This document shows, piece by piece, positions 7,144-14,890 of a DNA stretch of 19,010 bases (position 1 is the stretch's first letter; each line of letters starts with the position of its first letter). The position numbers and the translations under genes were made by a program. This DNA is from an uncultured Ignavibacteria bacterium (GTDB lineage Bacteria; Bacteroidota; Ignavibacteria; Kapaibacteriales; UBA961): contig CALMMI010000127.1 of the NCBI GenBank assembly GCA_937868245.1, positions 1 through 19,010 on the forward strand, written 5' to 3'. Under the pieces are notes generated by a model, which worked only from the letters and a program-made list of their open reading frames with translations, was not told the origin of the DNA and made no database searches.

Positions 7144-7830
7144 ATGCAACCACTTCTTTTACTTCACGGCGCACTTGGTGCAAGTGCCCAATTTGCAAAC
7201 CTCGCTTCGATTCTCTCAGATAAATTTGATATTCACACTCTTGATTTTGAAGGGCACGGCAGCAGAAGTTCATTATCTGTGAATCCATTCCGTATTGAGT
7301 ATTTTGCAGAAAATATTATCCACTATCTTGACGAAAACTCAATTGATGTTTGCGATATAGTGGGATATAGTATGGGCGGGTATGTAGCTCTTCACCTTGC
7401 ATCTCAACTGCCTGAACGGATAAACAGGATTTTCACATTAGCTACTAAGTTTAGATGGAATCCTGAAACCTCTGTTAAAGAAGCAGGCTTTCTTGATGCT
7501 GAAAAGATAGAACTGAAAGTGCCGAAATATGCAGGGTTCTTACAATCTCTTCACGGAGATACTTGGAAGGAAAATCTTGGTGCTACCCGAGAAATGATGA
7601 TTCACTTGGGTGATAATCCTGTCCTTACTTCATCGGTTTTATCAGGCATTCAACATCGTGTTCGTATTGGTCTGGGCGACAGGGATGCAATGGTGTCGCT
7701 CGAAGAAACAGTAGATGCCTACAAAGCACTGCCTAACGGAGAATTACAAATATTTCCCAATACTCCTCACCCTCTGGAAAAAGTTAATGCAGATATATTT
7801 GCCGGTGCAATTAAACAGTTTTTCATGTAG
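7144..7830 (+). CDS. Alpha/beta-fold hydrolase
   Basis: A small single-domain cytoplasmic hydrolase of 228 residues with no signal peptide. The oxyanion-side motif LLLHGALG is at residues 4-12. The nucleophile elbow is G74-Y-S76-M-G-G. The acid is most likely D181 in GLGDRDAMV, and the catalytic histidine is H209 in NTPHPLE. A conserved DFEGHGSR (34-41) matches the 'D..GHG.S' loop of esterase/lyase-type members such as MenH-like proteins. The substrate cannot be told: no menaquinone or other pathway genes are nearby. It is the only gene on its strand in this part of the window. No Shine-Dalgarno sequence precedes the ATG, and a -7 box lies 35 bases upstream. It is convergent with the RNA methyltransferase gene, 82 bases away. 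Confidence 0.87.
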   Translation: MQPLLLLHGALGASAQFANLASILSDKFDIHTLDFEGHGSRSSLSVNPFRIEYFAENIIHYLDENSIDVCDIVGYSMGGYVALHLASQLPERINRIFTLATKFRWNPETSVKEAGFLDAEKIELKVPKYAGFLQSLHGDTWKENLGATREMMIHLGDNPVLTSSVLSGIQHRVRIGLGDRDAMVSLEETVDAYKALPNGELQIFPNTPHPLEKVNADIFAGAIKQFFM

Positions 7831-7912
7831 TTAACTTTTTCCGTACAATTGCTTACTTCCTAAAAATAAAATCCTCGGATTCCGGTAAATCGTTATGAAA
7901 AATGGGCGAATT

Positions 7913-8458
7913 TTACTTTTCTCCTACTTTCTTCCACATCTTCGCAGCTTCAAACACAACAATTCCTGCCGCAACACTTACATTTAAGGAGTGTTTTACG
8001 CCATACATCGGGATTTCGAGCGCGCCATCACAAGCGGCAAGGACATCTGTATCTATACCGGTAAGTTCATTTCCAAGAACGAGTGCAAGAGGATAATCCT
8101 CCTTAATGAGATCGTCGTAGTTCCTGCTTGAATCGGTAATTTCTACAGCGAATACCTTCACGCCTTTTCGCCTCAACTCGAGAACTGCGTTCAGTGCGCT
8201 TTGCTGATATTGCCACGGTACGGTATCAACCGCACCGAGTGCAGTTTTCTCTATTTCCGCGCGGGGCGGAGCAGGAGTATAACCGCATAAGATTATTTCC
8301 GAAACAAGAGCTGCATCAGCAGTTCGGAATATCGAACCTACATTATACAAACTGCGGATGTTATCCAGTACAAGGGTTATAGGATGGCGTTTGTTTGCAA
8401 GGGCAATTTCGGGTGTAAGACGATTTGGAAGAATTTCTGCGTGAGAGAGTTTTTTCAT
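7913..8458 (-). CDS. SpoU/TrmH-family RNA 2'-O-methyltransferase
   Basis: A 181-residue SPOUT-superfamily methyltransferase that would use S-adenosylmethionine to methylate ribose 2'-OH groups in tRNA or rRNA. The three SpoU motifs are present in order: motif 1 LDNIRSLYNVGSIFRTAD (about 31-48, with the conserved N and R), motif 2 LALVLGNELTGI (about 123-134) and motif 3 LEIPMYGVKHSLNVSVAAGIVVFE (about 147-170, forming the knot and SAM pocket). There is no extra N-terminal RNA-binding domain, so it is a minimal version. Whether the target is tRNA position 18, 34 or an rRNA site cannot be decided, so no gene symbol is given. It lies 80 bases downstream of the histidine kinase gene on the same strand, with no promoter box seen between them. 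Confidence 0.92.
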   Translation of the reverse strand: MKKLSHAEILPNRLTPEIALANKRHPITLVLDNIRSLYNVGSIFRTADAALVSEIILCGYTPAPPRAEIEKTALGAVDTVPWQYQQSALNAVLELRRKGVKVFAVEITDSSRNYDDLIKEDYPLALVLGNELTGIDTDVLAACDGALEIPMYGVKHSLNVSVAAGIVVFEAAKMWKKVGEK

Positions 8459-8538
8459 GAAAGGATTTGCCGGAGTTTAGTTTTTTGTTTTTTGTACATT
8501 TCAGCAACATTTAGCGATTAATCGAACTGAAGAAGGAT

Positions 8539-10371
8539 TTAATCAGCCAATGGTAATTCCACAATAAACGTTGCTCCTTTGTTTTTTCCTTCGCTTTCCG
8601 CCCAAATGCTCCCGCCGTGTAATTCAACAATTTGCTTGACGATAGAAAGGCCCAAACCGGTTGCAGTTTCTCCACCTGTCGGCTGGGCTGAAAGCCGTTG
8701 GAACTGCCCGAAGAGCTTACTCATGTCTTCTTGAGTTAAGCCCTGACCTTCGTCTTGAACTTCGATTCTTGCACGATTATTATGACTGAATAATCTAAGT
8801 GTAATACTCTTATCCATAGGTGAATACTTAATTGCATTGCTAATTAAATTTTCAACTACTTGGCGTAAGCGTTTTGAATCTGCTACTACATCCACATTTT
8901 CAATCTTACTTTCGATTCGCTGCTTCTTTGCTTGTGCTGCTGAAACATTTGAATAAATGACAGTACGGATAATTTCGGCTGCATCAATTATTTCGTGTTC
9001 AAGTGTCATTGCTCCGATTTCAGCGGCAGAAGATTCAAGTAAATCTCCAATCAATTTAAGCATGTTCTGTGATGATTCATTTATCATCATCAACATTTCG
9101 TGATGGTCACTTTCGGAAGGAGTTTCTTCAAGCAACATTTTAACGAAACCTATAATATTGCCAAGTGGATTTTTTAAGTCGTGAGCGGCGATACCAAGCA
9201 ATTTGGTTTTGAGTTTATTAGCAATTTCCAATTCTGCATTTTTAGCATCTGTAATTTCTTTTTCTTTGCTGATGATTTCGATTTTCCGTTTAGAATCTGA
9301 ATCAGCTACACTTTTAACAGTACTCAGATTGATAAACTCATCTTTCAAAATATGAAACTTCTCGCTATGATAAAAGGCTTCTTTCCAACGTTCTTGATGT
9401 TTATAAACATTACCTAATATTTTATGAATCCAATATTGATCTACCATTGCCCCTGCTTTTTCCTGGACAGCCAATGCGCCAAGCAAATATTCCTCCGCTT
9501 TTTCAAGGTTAAAGTGATGCCATTCTTGAGTAGAATAGAGTTCCCCAATATTCGTACGCCATAAAGCTATTCCATAACTATCCTCTAATTCTTCGGCAAC
9601 TTGCAGTGCATTTTTCAAATAACTTAATGCATCATCAAAATCTCCGCAATAGAAACTGACGGTTCCGATATTTCCATACAGTGCTGCTATTCTCCTGCGG
9701 TCTCCTATTTCTTCAAAGATTGTCAGGGCATGATGAAAATATTCCAATGCCCGGGAATAATCCCCAATTTTACGGTACACATTTCCGATATTACACAAAT
9801 GGCTGCCTGAATCTTCGGTATTACTGGTTTCTAAAGCGATAGCCAGTGCTCTTTCAAAATACTCCAATCCCCGTTCAGCGTCCCCTAACGAGGCAAATAG
9901 AGTACCTATATTACCGAGTGACATTTGAATGCCCCTGATATTACCTATTGCTTCATGGAGTTCCAATCCTCGATAAAATGAATGTAGCGATTCAATATTA
10001 TCTCCCATATTACTGAGTGTATTTCCTATAGAATTATGAAGGTGAGCCTGTTGTTCAATATCACCAAGCTGTTCGTAATAGCGGAGGGCATCTTTCGCCG
10101 AGAATAACGCTGCTTCATATTCCCCATGATTACGCATCACAATTGCTTGAAGTGATAGAGTGCGTGCTCTTTGGTGTTGGGTTTCTTGATCATCATCCAT
10201 TGTATCGGTAAGTTCCTGAGCTTCTTTCAAGATAGGCATGGCATCACCAAATGATATATCATTCCTTAATTTTGAAAGTTTGTTGTTGAGAGCCTTTACC
10301 TTTTCCAGTGGAGTATTGGCTGTATCTATGTCATTTTGCAGAGCAATTAGTATATCTTCTTCTATGAGCAT
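8539..10371 (-). CDS. Soluble TPR-repeat sensor histidine kinase
   Basis: A 610-residue protein if started at the ATG at 10371; a GTG three codons upstream (10380) is an alternative. No signal peptide or membrane segment is seen. Residues ~55-350 contain about seven TPRs, with the recurring NIGN/NIGT...GD...ALEYF signature every 40 residues. A coiled coil (about 360-390) leads to the HisKA domain with the phospho-accepting H397 in AAHDLKNPLGNIIGF. The HATPase domain follows: N-box N512 (LISNAIKYSP), G1 D540 (DEGQGL), and G2 TGLGLSIVKQIVELHGG. No receiver or output domain is fused, and no response regulator gene is in the window, so it is an orphan kinase. The TPR array probably senses a protein partner in the cytoplasm. 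TATTTTTG lies 34 bases upstream. Confidence 0.93.
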   Translation of the reverse strand: MLIEEDILIALQNDIDTANTPLEKVKALNNKLSKLRNDISFGDAMPILKEAQELTDTMDDDQETQHQRARTLSLQAIVMRNHGEYEAALFSAKDALRYYEQLGDIEQQAHLHNSIGNTLSNMGDNIESLHSFYRGLELHEAIGNIRGIQMSLGNIGTLFASLGDAERGLEYFERALAIALETSNTEDSGSHLCNIGNVYRKIGDYSRALEYFHHALTIFEEIGDRRRIAALYGNIGTVSFYCGDFDDALSYLKNALQVAEELEDSYGIALWRTNIGELYSTQEWHHFNLEKAEEYLLGALAVQEKAGAMVDQYWIHKILGNVYKHQERWKEAFYHSEKFHILKDEFINLSTVKSVADSDSKRKIEIISKEKEITDAKNAELEIANKLKTKLLGIAAHDLKNPLGNIIGFVKMLLEETPSESDHHEMLMMINESSQNMLKLIGDLLESSAAEIGAMTLEHEIIDAAEIIRTVIYSNVSAAQAKKQRIESKIENVDVVADSKRLRQVVENLISNAIKYSPMDKSITLRLFSHNNRARIEVQDEGQGLTQEDMSKLFGQFQRLSAQPTGGETATGLGLSIVKQIVELHGGSIWAESEGKNKGATFIVELPLAD

Positions 10372-10405
10372 GGGGTTCACAATCGTGAAAAATTGTAATT
10401 TTATA

Positions 10406-10413
10406 CAAAAATA
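10406..10413 (-). promoter_or_regulatory. Candidate -7 box (TATTTTTG) for the TPR-kinase gene
   Basis: An exact TAnnTTTG match on the minus strand, 34 bases before the ATG at 10371. No -33 TTTG is found at the usual spacing. If used, transcription would begin near 10400, leaving a leader of about 30 bases. Confidence 0.4.
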
Positions 10414-10518
10414 CGTGATTTTCGTAATCTGTCCGTATATGTAACTGATAAATCAAATTAAAAGCAAAGTTTTTGTAATTCTTTATATTTTATACCATTT
10501 CTAATTCGGGGTATTCTT

Positions 10519-11454
10519 ATGAAACGTCGTACATTTATTCAATCTCTTGTAGCTGCCGCGGGTGGATTAGGTGGAGCAATGGTACTATTGGCAGATGATT
10601 CGGTAAAAAATGCACGACCAAGTCCTTTTAATACACAAGTATTTATAAGTCAACCTACTTTGCGATTTATGGTACTCGGCGATTGGGGAGCAGGCGGCAA
10701 ACTCCAGCGTCAGGTAGCAGATGCTATGCTCACAAAAGCAAAACTTGTTAGTCCGCAATTTGTACTTACGGTAGGCGACAACTTTTATCCAAGAGGAGTT
10801 CGTTCGGCTGATGATACCCAATTCAAAACAAAGTTCGAAGATGTATATGTAGGTAAAGAGCTGGAGATTCCATGGTATGTTGCGCTGGGAAATCATGATT
10901 ATGGATTAAATCCCGACGCGCAAGTAGAGTATGGTAAGAAAAACACCAGATGGAATATGCCTGCCCGCTATTACACATTCACGAAAAACATCACTCCGGA
11001 CGTTTCCATTGATTTCTTTGTTCTGGACACCGATAGTATGAAGCATGGTAAAGGTGCAGAACAGCTTACCTGGTTTAAACGTGAACTTGAACGTTCAAAA
11101 GCCCACTGGAAAATTGTAGTAGGTCATCATCCCATCAGAAGCTACGGGGCACACGGCGAAGAAAAGGTAATGGTGGAATCCGTTAAACCATTGCTGGATA
11201 AATATGGGGTTCAGGTTTATATTTGCGGTCATGAGCATGATTTGCAGTGTATAAAAAATCCTGCTGATAAATTTACCTGTATAGTTTCGGGCGGCGGCGG
11301 TGGTTCACGAACTACGAGTTATGGTGATTACACCTTATTTGCAGGAAACAACGGAGGGTTTTGTTTTACGGTCGCAACGCGGGATAAATTCTATTTTGAA
11401 TGGTTGAACCCTAAAGCAGAGGTTGTGTTTGCCTATTCGGTTAATCACTTTTGA
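10519..11454 (+). CDS. TRAP-like purple acid phosphatase (exported metallophosphoesterase)
   Basis: A 311-residue calcineurin-like phosphoesterase that hydrolyses phosphate monoesters at a two-metal centre. The N-terminus MKRRTFIQSLVAAAGGLGGAMVLLA has a twin arginine followed by a hydrophobic segment, so Tat export is plausible. All seven metal ligands expected from mammalian tartrate-resistant acid phosphatase (ACP5 type) can be aligned: D55 (GDWG), D87 and Y90 (GDNFY), N125 (GNHDY), H203 (GHH), H238 and H240 (GHEHD). The segments IPWYVALGNHDY, RWNMPARYYTF and LTWFKRELERSK also match that family closely. It is monocistronic and divergent from the kinase gene. It carries no T9SS tail. The substrate is unknown; scavenging phosphate outside the cytoplasm is an inference. 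Confidence 0.92.
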   Translation: MKRRTFIQSLVAAAGGLGGAMVLLADDSVKNARPSPFNTQVFISQPTLRFMVLGDWGAGGKLQRQVADAMLTKAKLVSPQFVLTVGDNFYPRGVRSADDTQFKTKFEDVYVGKELEIPWYVALGNHDYGLNPDAQVEYGKKNTRWNMPARYYTFTKNITPDVSIDFFVLDTDSMKHGKGAEQLTWFKRELERSKAHWKIVVGHHPIRSYGAHGEEKVMVESVKPLLDKYGVQVYICGHEHDLQCIKNPADKFTCIVSGGGGGSRTTSYGDYTLFAGNNGGFCFTVATRDKFYFEWLNPKAEVVFAYSVNHF

Positions 11455-11481
11455 GGTAAAGGACTACGTTTGTTCTTGTCT

Positions 11482-11520
11482 TTCTCCTTCCCAATAAGGA
11501 AAGCAGGGGTGGGTTATTAA
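11482..11520 (-). repeat. Degenerate copy of the CCACCCC...AATTAG repeat
   Basis: Read on the minus strand this is TTAATAACCCACCCCTGC followed by an imperfect stem CTTCC..TATTGGGAAGG. It resembles the start and hairpin layout of the copies at 420-468 and 15100-15146, but the GGGGAATTAG end is lost. It is the only recognisable item between the phosphatase and pth genes. Confidence 0.35.
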
Positions 11521-11590
11521 ACACATAGAAACCTAGTTTACATAGATAGACATAGTTCATTAGTTTCAATAAAGGGCAGAAAATTGCTTT

Positions 11591-12169
11591 TCACACCAAT
11601 GCCCCACCGGAATTTATAGCCGACATAGCCCGTGCTGCCCCTGCTATAATAAAATGTTCGATGCTGTCACAAGCACGAGTAATTCCTGTTTCCAAGTCTT
11701 TGGATTCTTCCGCTGTAAAGTTTGAGAGTACATATTCAATCATCCCTCCAGGTTCAAAATTCTTACCTATGCCACATCGTAACCGCCAGAAATTTGGAGT
11801 TTTGAGTTCCTCTATGATTGAAGTAATTCCATTGTGACCGCCGTCGGAACCGCCTTGTTTGATATGAACTTTCCCTACCGGAAAATTATATTCATCCACA
11901 ATTGCAATAATCCGTTCCGGTGGAAGTTTGTGGATTCTGCTGAGTTTCAAGATTGCCTCTCCCGAGGCATTCATATAGGTAGTGGGTTTTACAAGCAGCA
12001 CTTCATTTCTCCGAAGTTTGATGTCGGTTTCCATCCATTGCCCCTTGCCCTCACGGAATGATTTCCCATGTTTTTTGGCAAGTTCATCAATCACCAACCA
12101 ACCGATATTGTGGCGTGTGCGCTCATATTTTATACCGGGATTCCCAAGACCTGCTATTATCCATTCCAT
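11591..12169 (-). CDS. pth: Peptidyl-tRNA hydrolase
   Basis: Cleaves the ester bond of peptidyl-tRNAs released from stalled ribosomes, recycling tRNA. I use the ATG at 12167-12169, giving 192 residues, the usual family length; an upstream frame extension to 12268 would overlap the preceding gene. From this start the catalytic residues fall almost exactly on E. coli numbering: N10 (GLGNPG), H20 (RTRHNIGW), N67 (TTYMNASG), D92 (VDEYNFPVGK) and N113 (GGSDGGHNGI). One deviation is that the usual DDLDLP around the catalytic Asp reads DEYNFP. The protein starts 26 bases after the stop of the TPR-esterase gene, so the two are probably one operon. The C-terminal helix region (about 155-192) is complete. 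Confidence 0.94.
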   Translation of the reverse strand: MEWIIAGLGNPGIKYERTRHNIGWLVIDELAKKHGKSFREGKGQWMETDIKLRRNEVLLVKPTTYMNASGEAILKLSRIHKLPPERIIAIVDEYNFPVGKVHIKQGGSDGGHNGITSIIEELKTPNFWRLRCGIGKNFEPGGMIEYVLSNFTAEESKDLETGITRACDSIEHFIIAGAARAMSAINSGGALV

Positions 12170-12195
12170 GTTTTTTCGGTTTTGTGTTTCTAATA

Positions 12196-13299
12196 TTACT
12201 CTTGGAAATGCCGGGTTATCCATTCGGAGATTTTTTTTGTTGCATCTTCCGACACCCAATGCCCGCATTTATAATTCAAGAATGTATGTTCAATCTTTTC
12301 ATTATCAAGCGCATTTTCGTACAGCATTGCTGTTTGATAAGGGACAATCGGGTCATCTGTGGAATGGAGTAATAAAACATCAATCCCATATTTTCTGAGC
12401 ACATGATATTTCTCCAGAACTTTCGCTTCCGGGTACATACTTGCACAAATTGTTATAACGGATTTGTAACTGTCAGGGTGTCGCGTTGCCACCACGTTAG
12501 CATAAAACCCACCTTGCGAGAAACCCATCACAATAGGTAAAACAGGCTTTAACGGCAGCGTTTCCATAGCTTCTTTCGTTATACTGTGATACCAATCTGC
12601 GGACGAAAAGATAATATCGTCTTTTAGTGAATCGGGATACCCTAAATCCTCGCCCATTGCTGAAAGTCTGGGAGCAAATATAGAGGCTGATTCTTTAAAT
12701 TTAATATAGGGGGCTTCCGGGCATACAAAAATTACATTGGTTAGGTTCAATTGTTTTGCCCATCTGAGAATAATTGTCGGCTCCTGACTGTTGCCATGCA
12801 AGAGTAATACTAAATTATATTTACGACGGTCATCGTAATTCGGAGGATAGAGCACCCTATACCGTCCGTAGCGTTGCTGCGGAGCAAATTTAATCGGGAA
12901 TTCGGCAGCCTGGTCGCTATTTCGTTTCATCATTGCAATGATTTCATCAAAACCCTTTCTGAAATGCAGCATGGTGAATATAGTGTCGTTTACAATTGCC
13001 TTATGGTATTGATACCCGAACTCTGCTGCATCCTGCAAGTATGAGAATGCCTTATCGGGCTGCTGCAAAGACATGAAACACCGTGACAGAATCACCATAC
13101 TTTCCACATCTTTAGGATTAACCTTTACCCATTCTTCAAGATAAGGGACTGCTTGCTTATAGTTTTTTGCTTTGAGCGCTTCTTCCGCCCGTTCGCGATA
13201 GCTTCGTAAATCAGGAGAAAGTTGTGCGTACACAGAAGTTGATAGACCGAGGAAAAGTATCCACAAAAAAACTGTGATACGGCAAAATGAAAACTTCAT
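12196..13299 (-). CDS. Exported TPR-alpha/beta hydrolase (esterase-like)
   Basis: A 367-residue protein. I choose the ATG at 13297-13299, preceded by AAGGA at 4-5 bases, rather than the ATG six codons upstream (13317). A signal peptide (about 1-27, ending TSVYAQ) is followed by two TPR-like units (about 32-100: ALKAKNYKQAVPYLEEWVKVNPKD, MSLQQPDKAFSYLQDA). Then comes an alpha/beta hydrolase domain of the phospholipase/carboxylesterase or feruloyl-esterase kind: oxyanion motif LLLHGNSQ, nucleophile S261 in GFSQGG, acid D316 in HSTDDPIVP and H347 in CGHW. The triad is complete, so it should be an active serine hydrolase in the periplasm. The substrate is unknown. It is upstream of pth and downstream of tRNA-Leu on the same strand. 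No separate promoter box was found, so readthrough from the tRNA region is possible. Confidence 0.87.
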   Translation of the reverse strand: MKFSFCRITVFLWILFLGLSTSVYAQLSPDLRSYRERAEEALKAKNYKQAVPYLEEWVKVNPKDVESMVILSRCFMSLQQPDKAFSYLQDAAEFGYQYHKAIVNDTIFTMLHFRKGFDEIIAMMKRNSDQAAEFPIKFAPQQRYGRYRVLYPPNYDDRRKYNLVLLLHGNSQEPTIILRWAKQLNLTNVIFVCPEAPYIKFKESASIFAPRLSAMGEDLGYPDSLKDDIIFSSADWYHSITKEAMETLPLKPVLPIVMGFSQGGFYANVVATRHPDSYKSVITICASMYPEAKVLEKYHVLRKYGIDVLLLHSTDDPIVPYQTAMLYENALDNEKIEHTFLNYKCGHWVSEDATKKISEWITRHFQE

Positions 13300-13330
13300 T
13301 ATATCCTTATATCTCATAATAATAACTGAA

Positions 13331-13364
13331 AAAGCTAATTTACTTCAATAAATAAATTAGCTTT
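13331..13364 (-). terminator. Hairpin terminator after tRNA-Leu
   Basis: The arms AAAGCTAATTT (13331-13341) and AAATTAGCTTT (13354-13364) pair over 11 bp around 12 bases. The hairpin starts 9 bases past the tRNA-Leu 3' end and is followed on minus by TTCAGTTATT. The stem is AT-rich, so termination may be partial, allowing expression of the esterase gene. Confidence 0.55.
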
Positions 13365-13372
13365 AAGCATTG

Positions 13373-13457
13373 TACCCGGAACAGGGGTTGAACCTGCACA
13401 TCCCTCGAGAATACTACAACCTGAATGTAGCGCATCCGCCAATTCCGCCATCCGGGC
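13373..13457 (-). tRNA. tRNA-Leu (anticodon CAG)
   Basis: An 85-nt tRNA with a long variable arm. The acceptor arms GCCCGGA/TCCGGGT pair with a G1-U72 wobble, and the discriminator base is A. The anticodon arm is CTACA-TTCAGGT-TGTAG with CAG at positions 34-36, reading CUG. The T arm is GCAGG-TTCAACC-CCTGT. CCA is not encoded. It lies 174 bases downstream of tRNA-Ser on the same strand, and no promoter of its own was recognised. Confidence 0.93.
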
Positions 13458-13631
13458 TATCAACCTAAAATCTTTTTTGAGGAGAGGGGAAAGGGATTCC
13501 AATAGAACACCTTTCACCATCTTGACCTTTTTAGAGACTTTAAGAATTTGAATCGGATTTAAAGCCCTCTCACACTATTCAGCATTCCCGTTGTCAGTGT
13601 AATTGAAAATTTTCTTCCTATAATTCTGTGG

Positions 13632-13718
13632 AGGAGAGGGAGGGATTCGAACCCTCGATAGAATTGCTTCCATAACGGTTTTCGAGACCGCCCGATTCAA
13701 CCACTCTCGCACCTCTCC
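13632..13718 (-). tRNA. tRNA-Ser (anticodon CGA)
   Basis: An 87-nt tRNA with acceptor arms GGAGAGG/CCTCTCC and anticodon loop CTCGAAA (anticodon CGA, reading UCG). The long variable arm is ATGGAA-GCAA-TTCTAT, and the T arm is GAGGG-TTCGAAT-CCCTC. The base at position 73 is T, and the next three bases (13631-13629) read CCA. G73 is the usual discriminator of bacterial tRNA-Ser, so this is unusual. A complete promoter lies just upstream (13746-13776). Confidence 0.93.
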
Positions 13719-13745
13719 GTGCAAATACCATTGATATCAGGGATA

Positions 13746-13776
13746 CAAAAATACGAACAGCAGACGTCCCTGCAAA
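13746..13776 (-). promoter_or_regulatory. Bacteroidota-type promoter of tRNA-Ser
   Basis: On the minus strand TTTG (13776-13773), a 19-base spacer and TATTTTTG (13753-13746). The layout, spacing and -7 octamer are identical to those before tRNA-Glu. The -7 box ends 27 bases before the mature tRNA. Confidence 0.75.
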
Positions 13777-13839
13777 GTTTTTTCGTATATAATTTGCTCT
13801 CATATCATAGTTAGTAACGATATAACCGCATATTCTTCA

Positions 13840-14814
13840 CTATGCCATGATTGAGCAGAGTGCTACAATAGTTACAATATCATCCACACTGCATCCCCTG
13901 GATAAGTCGCAATAAGGACGGTTTAACCCTTGAATTATCGGACCTAATGCCTGAGCTCCCGCCAGCCGTTCTGTAAGTTTATAGCTGATATTCCCTGCAT
14001 TCAAATCAGGAAATACAAGTACATTTGCACTTCCCCCAACAACAGAGTTGGGAGCTTTCCGGATTGCTATTTCAGGCACGAGTGCCGCATCTGCCTGCAA
14101 TTCACCATCCGAGATAATTAACGGAGCTTTACTGTGAAAAATTTGTGCGGCTTTGCGAACCTTAAGAACTGCAGGATGTTCTGCGCTTCCTGCAGTTGAA
14201 AATGATAGGAATGCCACGCGTGGTTCCTCGCCTGTAATTTTTTGGAAATTCTTTGCTGCACTTAATGCAATATCTGCAAGCTGATCTTCATTTGGTTCAG
14301 GTACTACACCACAATCAGTATAGCACAGTATTTTTTCAGCGAAAACCATCAGAAAAAAACTGCTGACTACCGATATTCCTTTCTCAATCCCTACTGTTTG
14401 GATTGCCGCACGAAGCACATCGCCCGTTGTAGAGAGTGAACCAGCTACACAACCGTCAACTATATTCGATTCTGCCATCATTCCTGCATAATAGAGCGGG
14501 TTTTGGAGTTGCGTGCGCGCCTGTTCGAGTGTGATTCCTTTTGAGACACGTCGTTCAGCAAATTTGATAACATAATCTTCAAATGACGATGATGTACTTG
14601 GGTCTTCAATTGGAATTTGCTCTATGGATAGTCCTTGTTCCAGAGCGATATTTTCAATATCGGTACGAGTACCCACGAGTACAGGGGAACATATTCCTAA
14701 GTCTTGTAGAATCATTACTGCACGGAGTGCGCGCGGGTCTGTGTCATCAGGAAATGCTATTCGTTGTTTGAGTAAGGATGCTTGTTCTCGTAATCTGTTT
14801 ATGAAGGATGACAT
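13840..14814 (-). CDS. pta: Phosphate acetyltransferase
   Basis: Converts acetyl-CoA and phosphate to acetyl phosphate and CoA (reversible) in the cytoplasm. At 324 residues it is the short class I form consisting only of the PTA/PTB catalytic domain, without the N-terminal DRTGG/BioD-like regulatory domains of long Pta. Family blocks visible: IAFPDDTDPRALRA near the N-terminus, PLYYAGMMAESNIVDGCVAGSLSTTGDVLRAAIQTVG (about 107-143), PRVAFLSFSTAGSAEHPAVLKV (about 199-220), and the C-terminal VFPDLNAGNISYKLTERLAGAQALGPIIQGLNRPYCDLSRGCSVDDIV. Its usual partner, acetate kinase, is not in the window. No promoter was recognised close upstream; the 445-base gap before it is full of repeats. Confidence 0.95.
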   Translation of the reverse strand: MSSFINRLREQASLLKQRIAFPDDTDPRALRAVMILQDLGICSPVLVGTRTDIENIALEQGLSIEQIPIEDPSTSSSFEDYVIKFAERRVSKGITLEQARTQLQNPLYYAGMMAESNIVDGCVAGSLSTTGDVLRAAIQTVGIEKGISVVSSFFLMVFAEKILCYTDCGVVPEPNEDQLADIALSAAKNFQKITGEEPRVAFLSFSTAGSAEHPAVLKVRKAAQIFHSKAPLIISDGELQADAALVPEIAIRKAPNSVVGGSANVLVFPDLNAGNISYKLTERLAGAQALGPIIQGLNRPYCDLSRGCSVDDIVTIVALCSIMA

Positions 14815-14890
14815 AGACTATGTTATGTAAATAAAAAAAACAAGTCATGTCAGTTGTTTACCGTCGTGCATTGAGTAGTTATAAAATCAA

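Noticed and set aside
12170..12268. N-terminal 33-residue extension of peptidyl-tRNA hydrolase
   Set aside because: It would overlap the upstream esterase gene, has no Pth-like residues, and the internal ATG gives catalytic residues at standard family positions.
11982..12398. 138-codon plus-strand frame across the pth/esterase junction
   Set aside because: It is antisense to two genes with complete catalytic motifs; composition is that of a shadow frame.
13335..13520. 61-codon minus-strand frame across tRNA-Leu
   Set aside because: It is the translation of the tRNA gene itself (MAELADALHSGC is the familiar product of reading tRNA-Leu as protein).
13561..13625. Terminator after tRNA-Ser
   Set aside because: Only a 5-bp ACACT/AGTGT pairing with a long loop and no T-run could be found, too weak to call; tRNA-Ser and tRNA-Leu may share a transcript.
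13618..13803. 61-codon minus-strand frame across tRNA-Ser
   Set aside because: It translates the tRNA and its promoter; the GGLENRYGSNSIEGSNPSLS-like end is a typical tRNA-Ser artefact.
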